Source: an uncultured Draconibacterium sp. (GTDB taxonomy: Bacteria > Bacteroidota > Bacteroidia > Bacteroidales > Prolixibacteraceae). Taken from it: DNA of 64,000 nucleotides. Below are positions 17,496 to 25,164 of this stretch, piece by piece. How positions within the stretch are numbered: position 1 is the first letter of the stretch; every line of letters begins with the position of its first letter. The stretch lies in NCBI RefSeq assembly GCF_963674925.1, contig NZ_OY771647.1:325501-389500 (forward strand). The letters run 5' to 3'. The translations under genes and the position numbers were made by a program. The notes under the pieces were generated by a model that was not told the origin of the DNA, did no database searches, and was given only the letters and a program-made list of their open reading frames with translations.

Positions 17496-17804
17496 ATGAA
17501 AAGACTATTGTATTTATTCATCCTGATTGGATTTGTTGCCTGTAACTCAGGAACTCAAAAAAACACTCAAGTAGCTCAACCGGAACAAATTGTTGAAGCC
17601 ACTATTGATATTGGCGGATTGCACTGCGATGCCTGTGTAGCCTCGGTCGAAAAAGGAGTAAATTCCCTGAGCGGGATTGAATCGGTAAAAGTGACACTTG
17701 CTGATTCAACTGCCATTGTTACATACAACGCATCGGCTGTGTCAATCGATGAAATTGAAAAGAGTATTGAAAAGCGCGGATACACTATAAAAGCCGTGAA
17801 TTAA
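17496..17804 (+). CDS. Heavy-metal-associated (HMA) domain lipoprotein
   Basis: A 102-residue protein with a lipoprotein signal (MKRLLYLFILIGFVAC) and a single HMA fold at about residues 33-100. The metal site is GGLHCDACVASVEKG, the CxxC pair that binds Cu(I), Hg(II) or Zn(II) in MerP/CopZ-like proteins. Being exported and lipid-anchored, it would act in the periplasm or at the outer membrane rather than as a cytosolic chaperone. It follows the DUF302 gene by 28 bases. No metal ATPase or regulator is nearby, so the metal is unknown. Confidence 0.85.
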   Translation: MKRLLYLFILIGFVACNSGTQKNTQVAQPEQIVEATIDIGGLHCDACVASVEKGVNSLSGIESVKVTLADSTAIVTYNASAVSIDEIEKSIEKRGYTIKAVN

Positions 17805-17916
17805 GCCCCTGAAGTGGTTAAACAACTACTGTTCACAATGTTCTGGTGATAACTACCAGGGGTTTTCGGCATAATATTTGTAAAATTCCGTACATTGCAG
17901 AAAAGCCATATATACA

Positions 17917-18069
17917 ATGAAAGACAATTTTAAAAACGGAAAACCGGAATTAAAGGAAACAGGGCCAGTATGGAGCGTTAAAGTTGACATTCCAACTGCC
18001 GTTTCTGAAGATTCCATCAGGCTTTACAAAAAAGCCCGGGAATTGAAACTGAAAGTAATTTTGAATTAA
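17917..18069 (+). CDS. Small hypothetical protein, 50 residues
   Basis: A 50-codon ORF from ATG 17917 to TAA 18069, in a gap otherwise without a gene and followed four bases later by a strong terminator, which favours its being a real transcribed gene. The product is charged and soluble (begins MKDNFKNGKPELKE, ends with a lysine-rich helix-like segment), with no signal peptide or cysteine. I do not recognise it. Confidence 0.5.
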   Translation: MKDNFKNGKPELKETGPVWSVKVDIPTAVSEDSIRLYKKARELKLKVILN

Positions 18070-18071
18070 AT

Positions 18072-18109
18072 AAAAAGCTTTGACCGATACTGGATCAAAG
18101 CTTTTTTTT
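18072..18109 (+). terminator. Strong intrinsic terminator, likely bidirectional
   Basis: AAAAAGCTTTGA (18072-18083) and TCAAAGCTTTTT (18095-18106) form a 12-base-pair stem followed by more T. The A-run on the left lets it serve the minus strand too, where the ABC-2 permease operon ends at 18133. Confidence 0.88.
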
Positions 18110-18132
18110 ATTCTATTTTATTACTTCAACTT

Positions 18133-19332
18133 TCACTTTCTTATTTTCCTAACATACAGCCGAATATAGAAATATACAATTGTCAGAAAGGCATAACTTC
18201 CTGCCTGAAAATATAATTTTAGCACCTCTGATTTTACCTCAGTAATTCCAACGCCCATTGTGCGTAAACGCAAATAGGCAGGAACGGCTGTAGTTCCGGG
18301 CAAAATTTTGGATAAGCCCACCAACCAGTCGGGCATAGCAGACACCGGCCAGGAAATACCGCTTAAGAATAAGGCAATCGGCGATAAAAACATCATAAAT
18401 ACAATGGCCGACTCGCGATGTTTAAATAACGTTGACAGACCAATTCCGAAAAATATTACCGACAATAAGAAGGGGAATAATAACATCAGCACATCAAACA
18501 TATTCCCTTTGTCGGGATAGTTAAACCAGTCGTGAATAAGGATCAATGCAAGGCAAATATTAAATGCTGAGATAAGCAAATAAGCACCTACTCTACCAAA
18601 GACTAATGGAATAATTTCGCGCCTGCGTTTGTTTTCCGGTAATCTGAACGGGGACGCTTTTGATTCGGAGAAAGTCCCCCCCATAATGCCAATACCAATA
18701 AGCAAGGTTTGCTGAATGATGATAATGATTAATCCGGGCATGATAAAACTACCATATGAACCAGAAGGAATGTAAAGCATGTGCGTTTGAATACTCAAGG
18801 GACTGGCCGAAGCTTTTGCCTGTCGTAAGGATTTTCCTTCGGCAAGGTAATGTTGCACGCCAACACCTGCCCCAAAATAAGCATTAACGGTTTGTGCCGC
18901 CGTGTAGAATGTTTTGTATTTTAACAGGTAACTACCATCGGCATAAACGGCAATATTGGCCTGTTTTGTCGACAGCACATTTTTCTGAAATCCTTTTGGA
19001 ATAAGTAAAACACCATCAATTTTATTTTCCAGAAAAAGCTGTTCAGCCTCTTTTAAACTTTGTGGATTGTATGTAACCTGCGCTTCACGCGAGGCATCAA
19101 GCATACTGGTGTATTTTCGGCTGGTAGCTGTTTGATCTAAATCAACAACACCAACCGGTAAGTTGGTAAGCACCTCGTTAAAATATCCGAACGAGTATAA
19201 CAGCGGATATATCATTAGCGCTCCCACCAAAATCAACACAGCACCGCTATCTGTAAAAATTGCTTTCAATTCATTCTTAAAATGAAAAGCCATTAACTCG
19301 AAGCTGTTTATTTTATTCTTGTCTTTCATCAT
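18133..19332 (-). CDS. ABC-2 type permease, second of a pair
   Basis: A 399-residue permease of the ABC2_membrane_3 / YhhJ type: one N-terminal helix, a periplasmic domain (about residues 45-185) and about five C-terminal helices, ending in a basic tail. It lies five bases after the first permease and is the last gene of the tetR-tolC-hlyD-permease-permease operon. Together they would make a transenvelope exporter, with the HlyD protein bridging to TolC. No ATPase gene accompanies them. The start is at tandem ATG codons 19327-19332. Confidence 0.85.
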   Translation of the reverse strand: MMKDKNKINSFELMAFHFKNELKAIFTDSGAVLILVGALMIYPLLYSFGYFNEVLTNLPVGVVDLDQTATSRKYTSMLDASREAQVTYNPQSLKEAEQLFLENKIDGVLLIPKGFQKNVLSTKQANIAVYADGSYLLKYKTFYTAAQTVNAYFGAGVGVQHYLAEGKSLRQAKASASPLSIQTHMLYIPSGSYGSFIMPGLIIIIIQQTLLIGIGIMGGTFSESKASPFRLPENKRRREIIPLVFGRVGAYLLISAFNICLALILIHDWFNYPDKGNMFDVLMLLFPFLLSVIFFGIGLSTLFKHRESAIVFMMFLSPIALFLSGISWPVSAMPDWLVGLSKILPGTTAVPAYLRLRTMGVGITEVKSEVLKLYFQAGSYAFLTIVYFYIRLYVRKIRK

Positions 19333-19337
19333 AGTTC

Positions 19338-20519
19338 CTATTGTTTCCCCCAGTGTTTCGGATCGCTCAAACTCTTTTTATACATTTTAAATGCAGCCAT
19401 ACCCGACAGCATAAACAGGATGATGTAACACAAATATGGCAACGCTTCTTTTATTGGTGCACCACGTAATGATTGTGAAATAAAAAGTTTCTCCCACCAG
19501 GTAAATGGGAAGATTGCTGTTAGTCCTTTTACAAATGGCATCATTCCTTCTACCGGAAAAGTTAATCCTGAAAATGTTATTCCCATCATTATATATGCAC
19601 TTCCAACGGACAGCGATAAACGCAGGTTTTTGGTTAAGGAAACGAATATTAATCCCAGCATTTGGTAGGCAAGAATTGTAATAAACTGACCGCAAAAAAT
19701 GATTACAAAACTGCCATTTAAAGGCATTCCTTCAACCACATAAAGCAAATAGGCGATTAACATTGCAAAACCAGAATAAATAACGGTGTAAGGAAAAAGT
19801 TTTCCAACAATTGCCATTCGCACGCTGTTGTTTCCGGCTTTCAAAAGACTTAGCCCTGTTCCTCGTTTCAGTTCATTTCCGAAAGTGTAAACCGAACTCA
19901 TAAAGGCAAACAAAAATAAGGTAAAATAAAGCATTGCCGAGTTGAGGAAGTAGGCATAATTTGTATACGGATTGAACAAGACATGCTTTTGAATTTTCAC
20001 AGGAACAACACGAGCCATGGCCTTTTGTGCATTGTTACCGTTAAGTGCCAGTTTTTTTAGCTGAATTCCGGCAGACAAGGTATTTAGTGTGGTTAAAACC
20101 GAACGTTGTACAACTCCGGCAACCGTTACATTTGTTCCGTTTATATAAACCGGGACAGGTGCTTCAACTCCCTGAAATACTTTTTTCTCCAAATCGTTGG
20201 GCAATACAACAATTGCCTGAACAACACCTTGTTTTAACCACTCCTGTGCCTGAAATAAATCCGGTGAACCGATCACAATTTGCACATCGGGTGAGGCGTT
20301 TAAAGCATTTCCTACTTTTACGGAAAGTGATGAATTATCCTGATCGACCAAAGCAATGGGTAATCGTTTTGCCGCTCCTTGCTGAAAGATAAAAAAGAAT
20401 AGCAATATACCAGTAATCGGCCCAATTAAAAGCAAAAACCGATAAGCAGGATTTTGCTGAATCCGCCTGGCCTCACGAATCATTACTTCAAAAATAGGAT
20501 GTCTCTTTTTCCCGTCCAT
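19338..20519 (-). CDS. ABC-2 type permease, first of a pair
   Basis: A 393-residue permease with the same plan as its neighbour: N-terminal helix (about residues 23-47), periplasmic domain, then about five helices including MLYFTLFLFAFMSSVYTFG. The sequence is clearly different from the second permease, so they probably form a heterodimer rather than a recent duplication. Its start lies one base beyond the hlyD-family stop, a spacing that indicates translational coupling. Substrate unknown; relatives export drugs, bile salts or lipids. Confidence 0.85.
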   Translation of the reverse strand: MDGKKRHPIFEVMIREARRIQQNPAYRFLLLIGPITGILLFFFIFQQGAAKRLPIALVDQDNSSLSVKVGNALNASPDVQIVIGSPDLFQAQEWLKQGVVQAIVVLPNDLEKKVFQGVEAPVPVYINGTNVTVAGVVQRSVLTTLNTLSAGIQLKKLALNGNNAQKAMARVVPVKIQKHVLFNPYTNYAYFLNSAMLYFTLFLFAFMSSVYTFGNELKRGTGLSLLKAGNNSVRMAIVGKLFPYTVIYSGFAMLIAYLLYVVEGMPLNGSFVIIFCGQFITILAYQMLGLIFVSLTKNLRLSLSVGSAYIMMGITFSGLTFPVEGMMPFVKGLTAIFPFTWWEKLFISQSLRGAPIKEALPYLCYIILFMLSGMAAFKMYKKSLSDPKHWGKQ

Positions 20520-20520
20520 T

Positions 20521-21507
20521 TTATTTCATTTCGGGTAAGTTAACAACGGCAGTCATTCCCGGACGCAAACCTCCTATTTTATTCACCGGACGCGCCTCAA
20601 CTTCAAACGATTTTAAATCGAACTCACCCGAAGTTTTTGTTGCATTCCAACGGGCAAAATCAGCTGAAGGGCTAATGTATTTTACTTTAAAATCGAACTC
20701 CTGACCACCAAGGCCGGGGATTACAGCTTTGAAAACACTTCCCATTTTAAAATGAGTCATATAATCTTCGCGAATGTAAAGTGTAACCCAAATATCGTTT
20801 AAATCGAGTAGGGTTACCACCGGAAAACCAGTTGAAACCAATTCGCCTTCCTCCACATTTACTCCAGACACTTCTCCATCGGCAATGGCATTAATTGATG
20901 TCTCTTCGAGGTAAGCTTCCACCTCGGCAATGGCGGCATCGGCGCGTTTTACCATTGCGGCAGCAGCGGTTTTATCTTCTTCGCGTGCTCCCTTTTCGGC
21001 TTTCTGCCAAATGGCTTTGGCGGCATTTGCCGTTTCGCGTGCAGCTTTCATTTGCGTTTCAACCTCATCGCGTTTTTGTGCCGGCACCACTCCTTCATCA
21101 TATAAATTCTGAATTCGTGCAAATGTCTTTTCAGCAAACTGAGCAGCTGCTTCAGCTTTTACATAGGTACTGTAGGCAGCTGTAATATCTTCTTGTTGCG
21201 CTCCGTTTTGAGCCTTTCGGCTTTGTGCACTTGCGGCAGTACGCGCGGCATTTGCGTTGGCCAGTTTTGCATTAATTTCGGGGCTGTCAATAGAAAAAAT
21301 AAAGTCACCTCTTTTTACCATCTGTCCTTTGTCAACAGCTACTTTCTGTATCCTTCCCGGGACTTTTGAGGCAATGTTGTATTGCTGAGCCTCAACTTCT
21401 CCTTGCAGAATTACGGGCTCGGGTTTTGTTATAACAATAAATGTGTACACTATAAATGCTACGATAGCTACAAGTACAACTATTGAGCTTAACGTCTTCT
21501 TATTCAT
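20521..21507 (-). CDS. HlyD/MFP-family periplasmic adaptor
   Basis: A 328-residue membrane fusion protein: N-terminal anchor helix (about residues 7-27), a biotinyl-lipoyl-like half (VPGRIQKVAVDKGQMVKRGD), an alanine-rich coiled-coil hairpin (about 80-200) and a beta-barrel domain with VEEGELVSTGFPVVTL. It resembles the YhiI/EmrA-type adaptors that link ABC-2 permeases or MFS pumps to TolC. It sits between tolC and two permeases in one operon, consistent with a tripartite efflux machine. Confidence 0.9.
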   Translation of the reverse strand: MNKKTLSSIVVLVAIVAFIVYTFIVITKPEPVILQGEVEAQQYNIASKVPGRIQKVAVDKGQMVKRGDFIFSIDSPEINAKLANANAARTAASAQSRKAQNGAQQEDITAAYSTYVKAEAAAQFAEKTFARIQNLYDEGVVPAQKRDEVETQMKAARETANAAKAIWQKAEKGAREEDKTAAAAMVKRADAAIAEVEAYLEETSINAIADGEVSGVNVEEGELVSTGFPVVTLLDLNDIWVTLYIREDYMTHFKMGSVFKAVIPGLGGQEFDFKVKYISPSADFARWNATKTSGEFDLKSFEVEARPVNKIGGLRPGMTAVVNLPEMK

Positions 21508-21534
21508 ATTCTATGTTTTTTGCTTTTGGTTTTC

Positions 21535-23061
21535 TTAAAGTGATTCGGTTACAGTATTCTCTCCACTCGAAAAATGGATGTATTGTTCGGGAACACCCGC
21601 TGTTTGGAGGAAATTTGCCAATCCGACATCGTAATTATATAAAACACTAAGGCGCAATGTTTTTACCTGCAGCACTTTTGTATTCGCCTCCACCACATCG
21701 GTAGAGGTTGCCAATCCTTCGTTAAATGCTTTCTCGGTACTCTGGCGGTATTCGTTTGCCAACTCAAGCGTTGTTTCTAATTCGGTTTTTTGCTCCATTT
21801 GCATTTGTAATTCGTTATAGAGCTTTACCAGGTAGGCTTCCAAATCGTTGTTGGCTTTTTGTTCGGCGTATTCAACCTGGTTGTGTAAAGTTTCACTGGC
21901 CAGTATATTGTTCTTCCGGCTCATTCCCTGAAACAAGTTCCACTTCATTCCAATTCCCAGTTCCCATTCGGGCATGTATGGCGAAAAATTTTTATCGGCA
22001 ATGTTGTAATTACCCATTGCTGCAATCGTTGGTAAATATTCGTTTTTTTCTACCCGGTGTTTTATCTCAACAAGCTCCTTTTTCCCCTGAATTTGTTTCA
22101 ATTGAGGATTTAATTCTTTGGCGCGATCTAACCACACAGCCAAACCTGTTAACTCGCTATTTATAAATAAATTATTGGCTGGAATAACATGCCCCAACGA
22201 ATCAGCAGCCAGTGTTGCTCTTAAACCGGTTCGCAATATCTCAACATTACGCACGGCTTGCTTCACTTCTCGTTCGGCCTCATTTTTTTCCACCTCGGCA
22301 TGAAGCAATTCAAGTTTTGCAATCATTCCGTTATCGTATAGTTTTTTTGCATCGTTGTAATGGTTCTCCATACTTTTTAGCATTTCTTTACGAAGTTTTT
22401 CCACTTGCAACCCGAGAGCAAGACCATAATAACGAGTAACCAGCTCGGTAAGCAAAACGCCTTCAGTATGACGTAATTCCTGCTGGCTAATATCCAGATT
22501 TACTACGGCAGCCTGGTTGGCACCGTTTATTTTGCTTCCGGCATAAATTGGCATCGCGAAACTCGCTGTCAGTAAGGCAAAATTCTTGTCCTGAATAATC
22601 TCATCCCAGTCGTGTGCTTCAATGGCTTCGCCTCCTTCAAGTAATTGCTGACGTACAACTTGGGTACTCATTTCGTCGCTTAAATAAGGATAAAGTGCAT
22701 TGGTTGCCGGATCGGGATTTGGAACGCCGCTAAAAACACCGTAAGTTCCCAGTGTTTCGTATAACGGACTGATGGCTTCGCCCACCGGAGTTAAATCGAG
22801 ATGCAAAGGATCGGACATGGCCATTGCTGTTGCATTTAGCGAAACCTGTGGCAAACGCAAGCCTTTCTTCGATTTGATCTCGTATTCTTTCTGCCTGATC
22901 TCTTCTTTTTGGCGCAACAGTGCCGGATTTTGTTCCAACATTATTTGCATCGCCTGGTCGAATGACAACAATTGGTCCTGCGACTGCCCGTGAACCGTTA
23001 TTCCCACTGCCAAAAGCAAAAGGAACAATAAGACTGCTTTCTGTTGTTTAATTGTTTTCAT
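21535..23061 (-). CDS. TolC-family outer-membrane efflux protein
   Basis: A 508-residue outer-membrane factor with a signal peptide (MKTIKQQKAVLLFLLLLAVG, cleavage near HGQS). The body has the two long helical hairpins of TolC proteins, with repeats of N-A-E-A-type residues such as LHAEVEKNEAEREV. It would form the exit duct for the HlyD/ABC-2 system. The frame extends 45 bases upstream to an alternative codon, but ATG 23061 gives a proper signal peptide. The preceding tetR gene ends 60 bases away. Confidence 0.88.
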   Translation of the reverse strand: MKTIKQQKAVLLFLLLLAVGITVHGQSQDQLLSFDQAMQIMLEQNPALLRQKEEIRQKEYEIKSKKGLRLPQVSLNATAMAMSDPLHLDLTPVGEAISPLYETLGTYGVFSGVPNPDPATNALYPYLSDEMSTQVVRQQLLEGGEAIEAHDWDEIIQDKNFALLTASFAMPIYAGSKINGANQAAVVNLDISQQELRHTEGVLLTELVTRYYGLALGLQVEKLRKEMLKSMENHYNDAKKLYDNGMIAKLELLHAEVEKNEAEREVKQAVRNVEILRTGLRATLAADSLGHVIPANNLFINSELTGLAVWLDRAKELNPQLKQIQGKKELVEIKHRVEKNEYLPTIAAMGNYNIADKNFSPYMPEWELGIGMKWNLFQGMSRKNNILASETLHNQVEYAEQKANNDLEAYLVKLYNELQMQMEQKTELETTLELANEYRQSTEKAFNEGLATSTDVVEANTKVLQVKTLRLSVLYNYDVGLANFLQTAGVPEQYIHFSSGENTVTESL

Positions 23062-23121
23062 TTCTATTATTGTAAGCTGTATTCTTTTGTATTCACAAAA
23101 ATTCAAATCTGTTGTTTTTGC

Positions 23122-23700
23122 CTATTTCAAAAACTTAAAAATCAGTTTTAGTAAATGCTTAATATCCTCTTCGTCAATGATATCCCGATCGTTGTTTCTG
23201 TATTTTTGATTGATAAACTGAATGGTGGTTATTATCAATATCAGGTACAAATCACTAACGATGAGTGTCTTGTCCAAATCGTTGCCTGATCGTCCCAGCT
23301 CCATCAATTTTTCAAGCAGCATCTGTGTATTTTCCTGAATATGTTTATCGATTACGAAATTATAATCGTTGGTAAGCACGTATAAAAATTTCACCCGGAT
23401 TGGCTCCTTGTTTGCCAATTCAACAAAATGGCGGATTATATTTTCAATGGTTTCATGAAAGGGTTTACATTGTTCTATTAGTTTTTCGAACATGCCGAAC
23501 ACTTCGCTGTAAACCTCTTGTAAAATGGTGTTTACAAGCTCGTATTTACCTTTGTAATGCATGTAGAAATAGCCCGAAGCCACTTGTGCATCTTTTGAAA
23601 TCAATGCCACCGAAGCTCCTCCAAAACCATTTTCAACCACCATTTTCATTGTCGACTGTTTTAGCCTTTCAATTTTTGTCTGATCTGTAGTCCGTGCCAT
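23122..23700 (-). CDS. TetR-family transcriptional regulator
   Basis: A 192-residue regulator. The N-terminal helix-turn-helix (about residues 8-53) includes VVENGFGGASVALISKDAQV and ASGYFYMHYKGKYELVN, typical of TetR/AcrR proteins; the rest is a helical ligand-binding domain. It is the first gene of the efflux operon and very probably represses its own promoter: a perfect 14-base palindrome lies 16 bases before its start. The inducer is presumably a substrate of the pump. No second divergent gene uses the same gap. Confidence 0.9.
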   Translation of the reverse strand: MARTTDQTKIERLKQSTMKMVVENGFGGASVALISKDAQVASGYFYMHYKGKYELVNTILQEVYSEVFGMFEKLIEQCKPFHETIENIIRHFVELANKEPIRVKFLYVLTNDYNFVIDKHIQENTQMLLEKLMELGRSGNDLDKTLIVSDLYLILIITTIQFINQKYRNNDRDIIDEEDIKHLLKLIFKFLK

Positions 23701-23715
23701 ATTCCTGAATTAATA

Positions 23716-23729
23716 AATGAACGTTCATT
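23716..23729. promoter_or_regulatory. TetR-type operator palindrome
   Basis: AATGAACGTTCATT is a perfect 14-base palindrome containing the TGAACGTTCA core often bound by TetR-family repressors. It lies directly downstream of the predicted -7 box, where repressor binding would block initiation. Confidence 0.7.
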
Positions 23730-23737
23730 CATTTATA

Positions 23738-23745
23738 CAAATGTA
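23738..23745 (-). promoter_or_regulatory. -7 promoter element of the tetR efflux operon
   Basis: On the minus strand the octamer reads TACATTTG, an exact match to TAnnTTTG, placed eight bases from the operator and 38 bases from the tetR start. A good -33 TTTG is not seen. Confidence 0.55.
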
Positions 23746-23966
23746 GTTGCTTTTCAGAAATGGCAGATGGTTCTTTTACCGAAATGACATAATTTTAGGA
23801 TGAAATAACATAAAACCTGTGTTCAACTTTAAAATGAAGCACCGATCTAGCTATTATTAGCCAAAAACTTTCATTGGCTTTTTCTGGTATTAAAGAGGTA
23901 ATACAAAATATTGGGGAAGTTTGTAAAAAAGGGCAACGCCTAAAAGAAACTCAGGTTTAGAGGCAC
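23746..23966. other. Non-coding gap upstream of tetR
   Basis: AT-rich sequence between the tetR promoter and the next terminator. It contains a six-base-pair hairpin with four T residues (AGCCAA/TTGGCT, 23859-23879), but no gene faces it on the plus strand. No ORF with coding features was seen. Confidence 0.5.
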
Positions 23967-23998
23967 AAAAAAACCGGATTCAATTTGAACCCGGTTTT
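23967..23998 (-). terminator. Intrinsic terminator of the isomerase-like gene
   Basis: On the minus strand AAACCGGGTTCAA pairs with TTGAATCCGGTTT (one mismatch) and runs into seven T residues. It lies 18 bases beyond the stop of the gene at 24017. Confidence 0.85.
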
Positions 23999-24016
23999 CA
24001 GTTAAGCTATTGTTGA

Positions 24017-24955
24017 TTAAACTAAAATCTTCGCATTAAGATTATCGATACTTGCTTTCACACCTTCAAAAGGTTTTCCGTTCCCCTGATTGTCGTCTTC
24101 CACAAAGAAGTATTTCATGCCGGCAGTTTCGCGTGCATCCATAATACTTTTGTAATCAGCAACACCGGCGCCAACAGATACAATATCGTCTTTGTCAACG
24201 GTATAAAATGGTTCAACAACCTCGTCGCCCATACCTTTAAAGTGAAGCAACTGGAAACGTCCGGGATATTTGTTGAACATTTCAACAGGATCCTGACCGG
24301 CTTTCAATGCCCAGTAACAATCCAATTCCATGGTAATCAAGTCGGCATCCATTTCTTTCAGGAATACATCATAGTAAGGTACGATTCCGTCGGTTGGTTT
24401 AAACTCGAAGTTATGGTTGTGGTAACCAAACTGAATCCCTACATTTTTCATGATCTCGCCAACTTTATTCCACTCGGCAATCATTCTTTTGTAAGTTTCT
24501 ATATTTCTGTCTTTCTCTTCAATCCACGGCTGAACACAATATTCAACACCAATTTCGGCGTGTGCATCTGCCATTATCTGGGCACTTGAAGTAGTAATTC
24601 CTTCGGCTTCAACACTGGTATGGCTACTAACTACTTTCATTCCATTGTCCTCAACCATCTTCTGGAATTCTTTAGGGGCTACGCCATAAAATTTACCATC
24701 GGCATACGAGGCCATTTCAACAAACTTATAGCCCATGTCGGCAATTCTTTTTAACGAACCGGCCGCATCGGCTGCCATGGCATCGCGGATACTGTACAAT
24801 TGCAGGCCAACTCCCATTCCGGTTGCAGCCTTAACCGCTTCTGCCGCCTGTTCAACCGGTTTTTTGCCGCCCGAGCCACAGGCATAGGTTCCCAGTGCCA
24901 AAACACCTACTGTACCTGCCGTAGAAATTCTCAGAAATTCTCTTCTGTTCTTCAT
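24017..24955 (-). CDS. Tat-exported sugar phosphate isomerase/epimerase-like protein
   Basis: A 312-residue protein with a twin-arginine signal (RREFLRISTAGTVG) ending in TYAC, a possible lipobox, followed by a xylose-isomerase-like TIM barrel (about residues 45-312). Metal-ligand candidates of the AP-endonuclease-2 fold are visible: FGYHNHNFEF, MELDCYW and LLHFKG. Bacteroidota secrete many such proteins, often in glycan use, some now assigned to 3-keto-glycoside breakdown; substrate here is unknown. It is monocistronic with its own terminator. The 209 bases upstream, before the patatin gene end, show no promoter match. Confidence 0.85.
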   Translation of the reverse strand: MKNRREFLRISTAGTVGVLALGTYACGSGGKKPVEQAAEAVKAATGMGVGLQLYSIRDAMAADAAGSLKRIADMGYKFVEMASYADGKFYGVAPKEFQKMVEDNGMKVVSSHTSVEAEGITTSSAQIMADAHAEIGVEYCVQPWIEEKDRNIETYKRMIAEWNKVGEIMKNVGIQFGYHNHNFEFKPTDGIVPYYDVFLKEMDADLITMELDCYWALKAGQDPVEMFNKYPGRFQLLHFKGMGDEVVEPFYTVDKDDIVSVGAGVADYKSIMDARETAGMKYFFVEDDNQGNGKPFEGVKASIDNLNAKILV

Positions 24956-25164
24956 GATTCTTCCTTTAGTTAGTTATACTGTTAAAATTTATTTTGCTTA
25001 AAAACTCTAAAAATAACTAGTTATTTTTTTGAGAGGGACTAAAATTATAAAGATTTTGCAGAAAATACCAATAACGGTTGACTATGTCGCTTTAACACAA
25101 AATCAATTTAATACTGATTGCGTAACTGTACTGCACTTATATTTTAGATAAAGATGTTGAGGAA

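Noticed and set aside
17807..17872. Imperfect inverted repeat CCCCTG/CAGGGG after the HMA gene
   Set aside because: Large loop, mismatches and weak T-tract; could be a terminator but support is too weak.
23859..23883. Hairpin with T-run in the gap upstream of tetR
   Set aside because: Short stem, and no plus-strand gene ends there; not a supported terminator.
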